Shown here in pieces: positions 62,818 to 64,000 of a stretch of 64,000 nt of DNA (the first letter of the stretch is position 1; each line of letters opens with the position of its first letter). A program made the position numbers and the translations under genes. The DNA lies in assembly GCF_016745425.1 (NCBI RefSeq), contig NZ_JAERVK010000020.1:1-64000 (forward strand). The letters run 5' to 3'. Source of the DNA: Candidatus Methylomicrobium oryzae. Its GTDB lineage: Bacteria; Pseudomonadota; Gammaproteobacteria; Methylococcales; Methylomonadaceae. Under the pieces are notes generated by a model. The model was not told the origin of the DNA, did no database searches, and was given only the letters and a program-made list of their open reading frames with translations.

Positions 62818-64000
62818 ATGAAATCAACCAAAGACATTGCCGAACTGCTCGACGAACCGGCTTGCGAACACAACAAGAAGGAAAAGTCCGGCTGTTCCAA
62901 ACCCAAGCCCGGCTCGGCGGCCGGCGGCTGCGCGTTCGACGGCGCGCAGATTGCGCTGCTGCCGATCGCCGATGTCGCCCATATCGTGCACGGACCGATC
63001 GCCTGCGCGGGGAGTTCCTGGGACAACCGGGGCACCCGCTCGTCCGGTTCCGAGCTGTACCGGATCGGCATGACCACCGACCTGACCGAACAGGATGTGG
63101 TGATGGGGCGCAGCGAAAAGCGGCTGTTCCATGCGATCAAGCAGGCGATCGACAGCTACGCTCCGCCGGCGGTTTTCGTTTACAACACCTGCGTGCCGGC
63201 CCTGGTCGGCGACGATCTGAACGCGGTCTGCAAGGAGGCCTCGGAGCGCTGGGGCGTGCCGGTCGTGCCGATCGACTGCGCCGGCTTCTACGGCACCAAG
63301 AACCTCGGCAACCGGATCGCTGGCGACGCGATGGTGAACCACGTGGTCGGCACCCGCGATCCCGACCCGCTGCCCCCGGGGGTGGAGCGGCCCGGCTTCA
63401 GAATCCACGACGTGAATCTGGTCGGCGAATACAACATCGCCGGCGAATTCTGGCATGTGCTGCCGCTGCTTGACGAGATGGGCCTTAGGGTGCTGTGCAC
63501 GCTGTCCGGCGACGCCCGTTTCCGGGAAGTGCAGACGATGCACAAGGCCGAGGTGAACATGATGGTCTGCTCGAAAGCGATGGTGAACGTCGCCCGCCGC
63601 CTGAACAAGTCCTACGGCACACCGTGGTTCGAAGGCAGTTTCTACGGGATCACCGATACCAGCCAGGCGCTGCGCGATTTCGCGCGGGTGATTAACGATC
63701 CCGACCTGTGCGCCCGTACCGAAGCAATCATCGTCCGGGAAGAGGCCCGCATCCACGCCGCGCTCGCCCCCTGGCGCGAACGGCTGAAAGGCAAACGGGT
63801 GCTGCTGTTCACCGGCGGCGTGAAAAGCTGGTCGGTAATCTCGGCGCTGCAGGATCTGGGCATGGTGGTCGTCGCAACCGGCACCAAGAAATCGACCGAG
63901 GAAGACAAGGCCAGGATCCGCGAACTGATGGGCGAAGACACCTTGATGATTGAGGACGGCAGCCCGAAAGCGCTGCTGAAAGTCGTCCGTGATTATAAGG
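62818..64000 (+). CDS. nifE: FeMo-co scaffold subunit NifE (partial, runs off the window)
   Basis: 394 residues visible and no stop before the window edge. [37 protein letters not shown] is the NifE N-terminal signature, with Cys38 and Cys63 as cluster ligands. Then [17 protein letters not shown] and the NifD-like second domain follow. With NifN it forms the scaffold on which NifB-co becomes FeMo-co. AAGG precedes the ATG. nifN and nifX probably follow beyond the edge. Confidence 0.97.
   Translation, partial: MKSTKDIAELLDEPACEHNKKEKSGCSKPKPGSAAGGCAFDGAQIALLPIADVAHIVHGPIACAGSSWDNRGTRSSGSELYRIGMTTDLTEQDVVMGRSEKRLFHAIKQAIDSYAPPAVFVYNTCVPALVGDDLNAVCKEASERWGVPVVPIDCAGFYGTKNLGNRIAGDAMVNHVVGTRDPDPLPPGVERPGFRIHDVNLVGEYNIAGEFWHVLPLLDEMGLRVLCTLSGDARFREVQTMHKAEVNMMVCSKAMVNVARRLNKSYGTPWFEGSFYGITDTSQALRDFARVINDPDLCARTEAIIVREEARIHAALAPWRERLKGKRVLLFTGGVKSWSVISALQDLGMVVVATGTKKSTEEDKARIRELMGEDTLMIEDGSPKALLKVVRDYK

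Overview
The window carries an Azotobacter-type molybdenum nitrogenase region from what is most likely a gammaproteobacterial (type I) methanotroph or close relative. Grounds: nif gene order and auxiliary genes follow the Azotobacter vinelandii plan (nifHDKT plus LRV protein; iscA-nifU-nifS-nifV-cysE1-nifW-nifZ-nifM-clpX-grx-nifF). A single-subunit NAD-dependent formate dehydrogenase, the last step of C1 oxidation, sits with cyanase. Assimilatory nitrate reductase is fused to a CysJ-type flavoprotein. Coding regions are GC-rich and the gaps are full of short palindromic repeats. The genus cannot be fixed from the sequence. No rRNA, tRNA or CRISPR array was seen.

Layout. 1-7305 (+): nifH, nifD, nifK, nifT, a 2[4Fe-4S] ferredoxin, a DUF6129-like protein, the LRV protein and an unknown, driven by a sigma54/NifA promoter before nifH. 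7306-8180: repeats around a DUF559 gene. 8187-12683: a complete 4497-bp Mu/Tn7-type transposon (AAA ATPase, DDE transposase, serine resolvase, toxin-antitoxin cargo) with 168-bp terminal inverted repeats and a 6-bp target duplication. 12685-16014: a GNAT acetyltransferase and a soluble double-Cache/CheW protein. 16175-21691 (+): NifA/sigma54-controlled nifB, two NifX-associated proteins, FdxB, a [2Fe-2S] ferredoxin, a TPR protein, a DUF364 protein and two unknowns. 21774-25259: lower-GC response regulator and a decayed subtilase. 25816-29994 (-): nitrate reductase fusion. 30302-33053 (-): HDOD protein and PilB/GspE-like ATPase. 33417-39330 (-): RND tripartite efflux operon. 39996-42780 (-): cyanase, formate dehydrogenase, LysR regulator. 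43027-50791: molybdate genes (modC-like, modG, modCBA, porin, divergent modE). 50858-62299 (-): rseC-like, nifF, grx-bolA, clpX, nifM, nifZ, nifW, a 36-residue membrane peptide, a second TPR protein, cysE1, a small Cys-rich ORF, nifV, nifS, nifU, iscA. 62300-62817: divergent sigma54/NifA promoters. 62818-end (+): nifE, cut by the window edge.

How it works together. NifU/NifS/IscA make Fe-S clusters, CysE1 and NifV supply O-acetylserine (for cysteine) and homocitrate, NifB makes the FeMo-co precursor and NifE (with NifN, off window) matures it. The mod genes supply molybdate under ModE. NifF and several ferredoxins carry electrons to NifH, which drives NifDK; NifW/Z/M and ClpX handle maturation and turnover. 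Nitrate reductase, cyanase and nitrogenase are three nitrogen-acquisition routes in one region.

The most unusual content is between the genes. Three or more families of short palindromic elements separate operon members, supply start-proximal or stop codons (DUF559, GNAT, nifM, nifS), nest inside one another, serve as the transposon target, and in one family show modular hairpins whose stems change together while the linkers stay constant.
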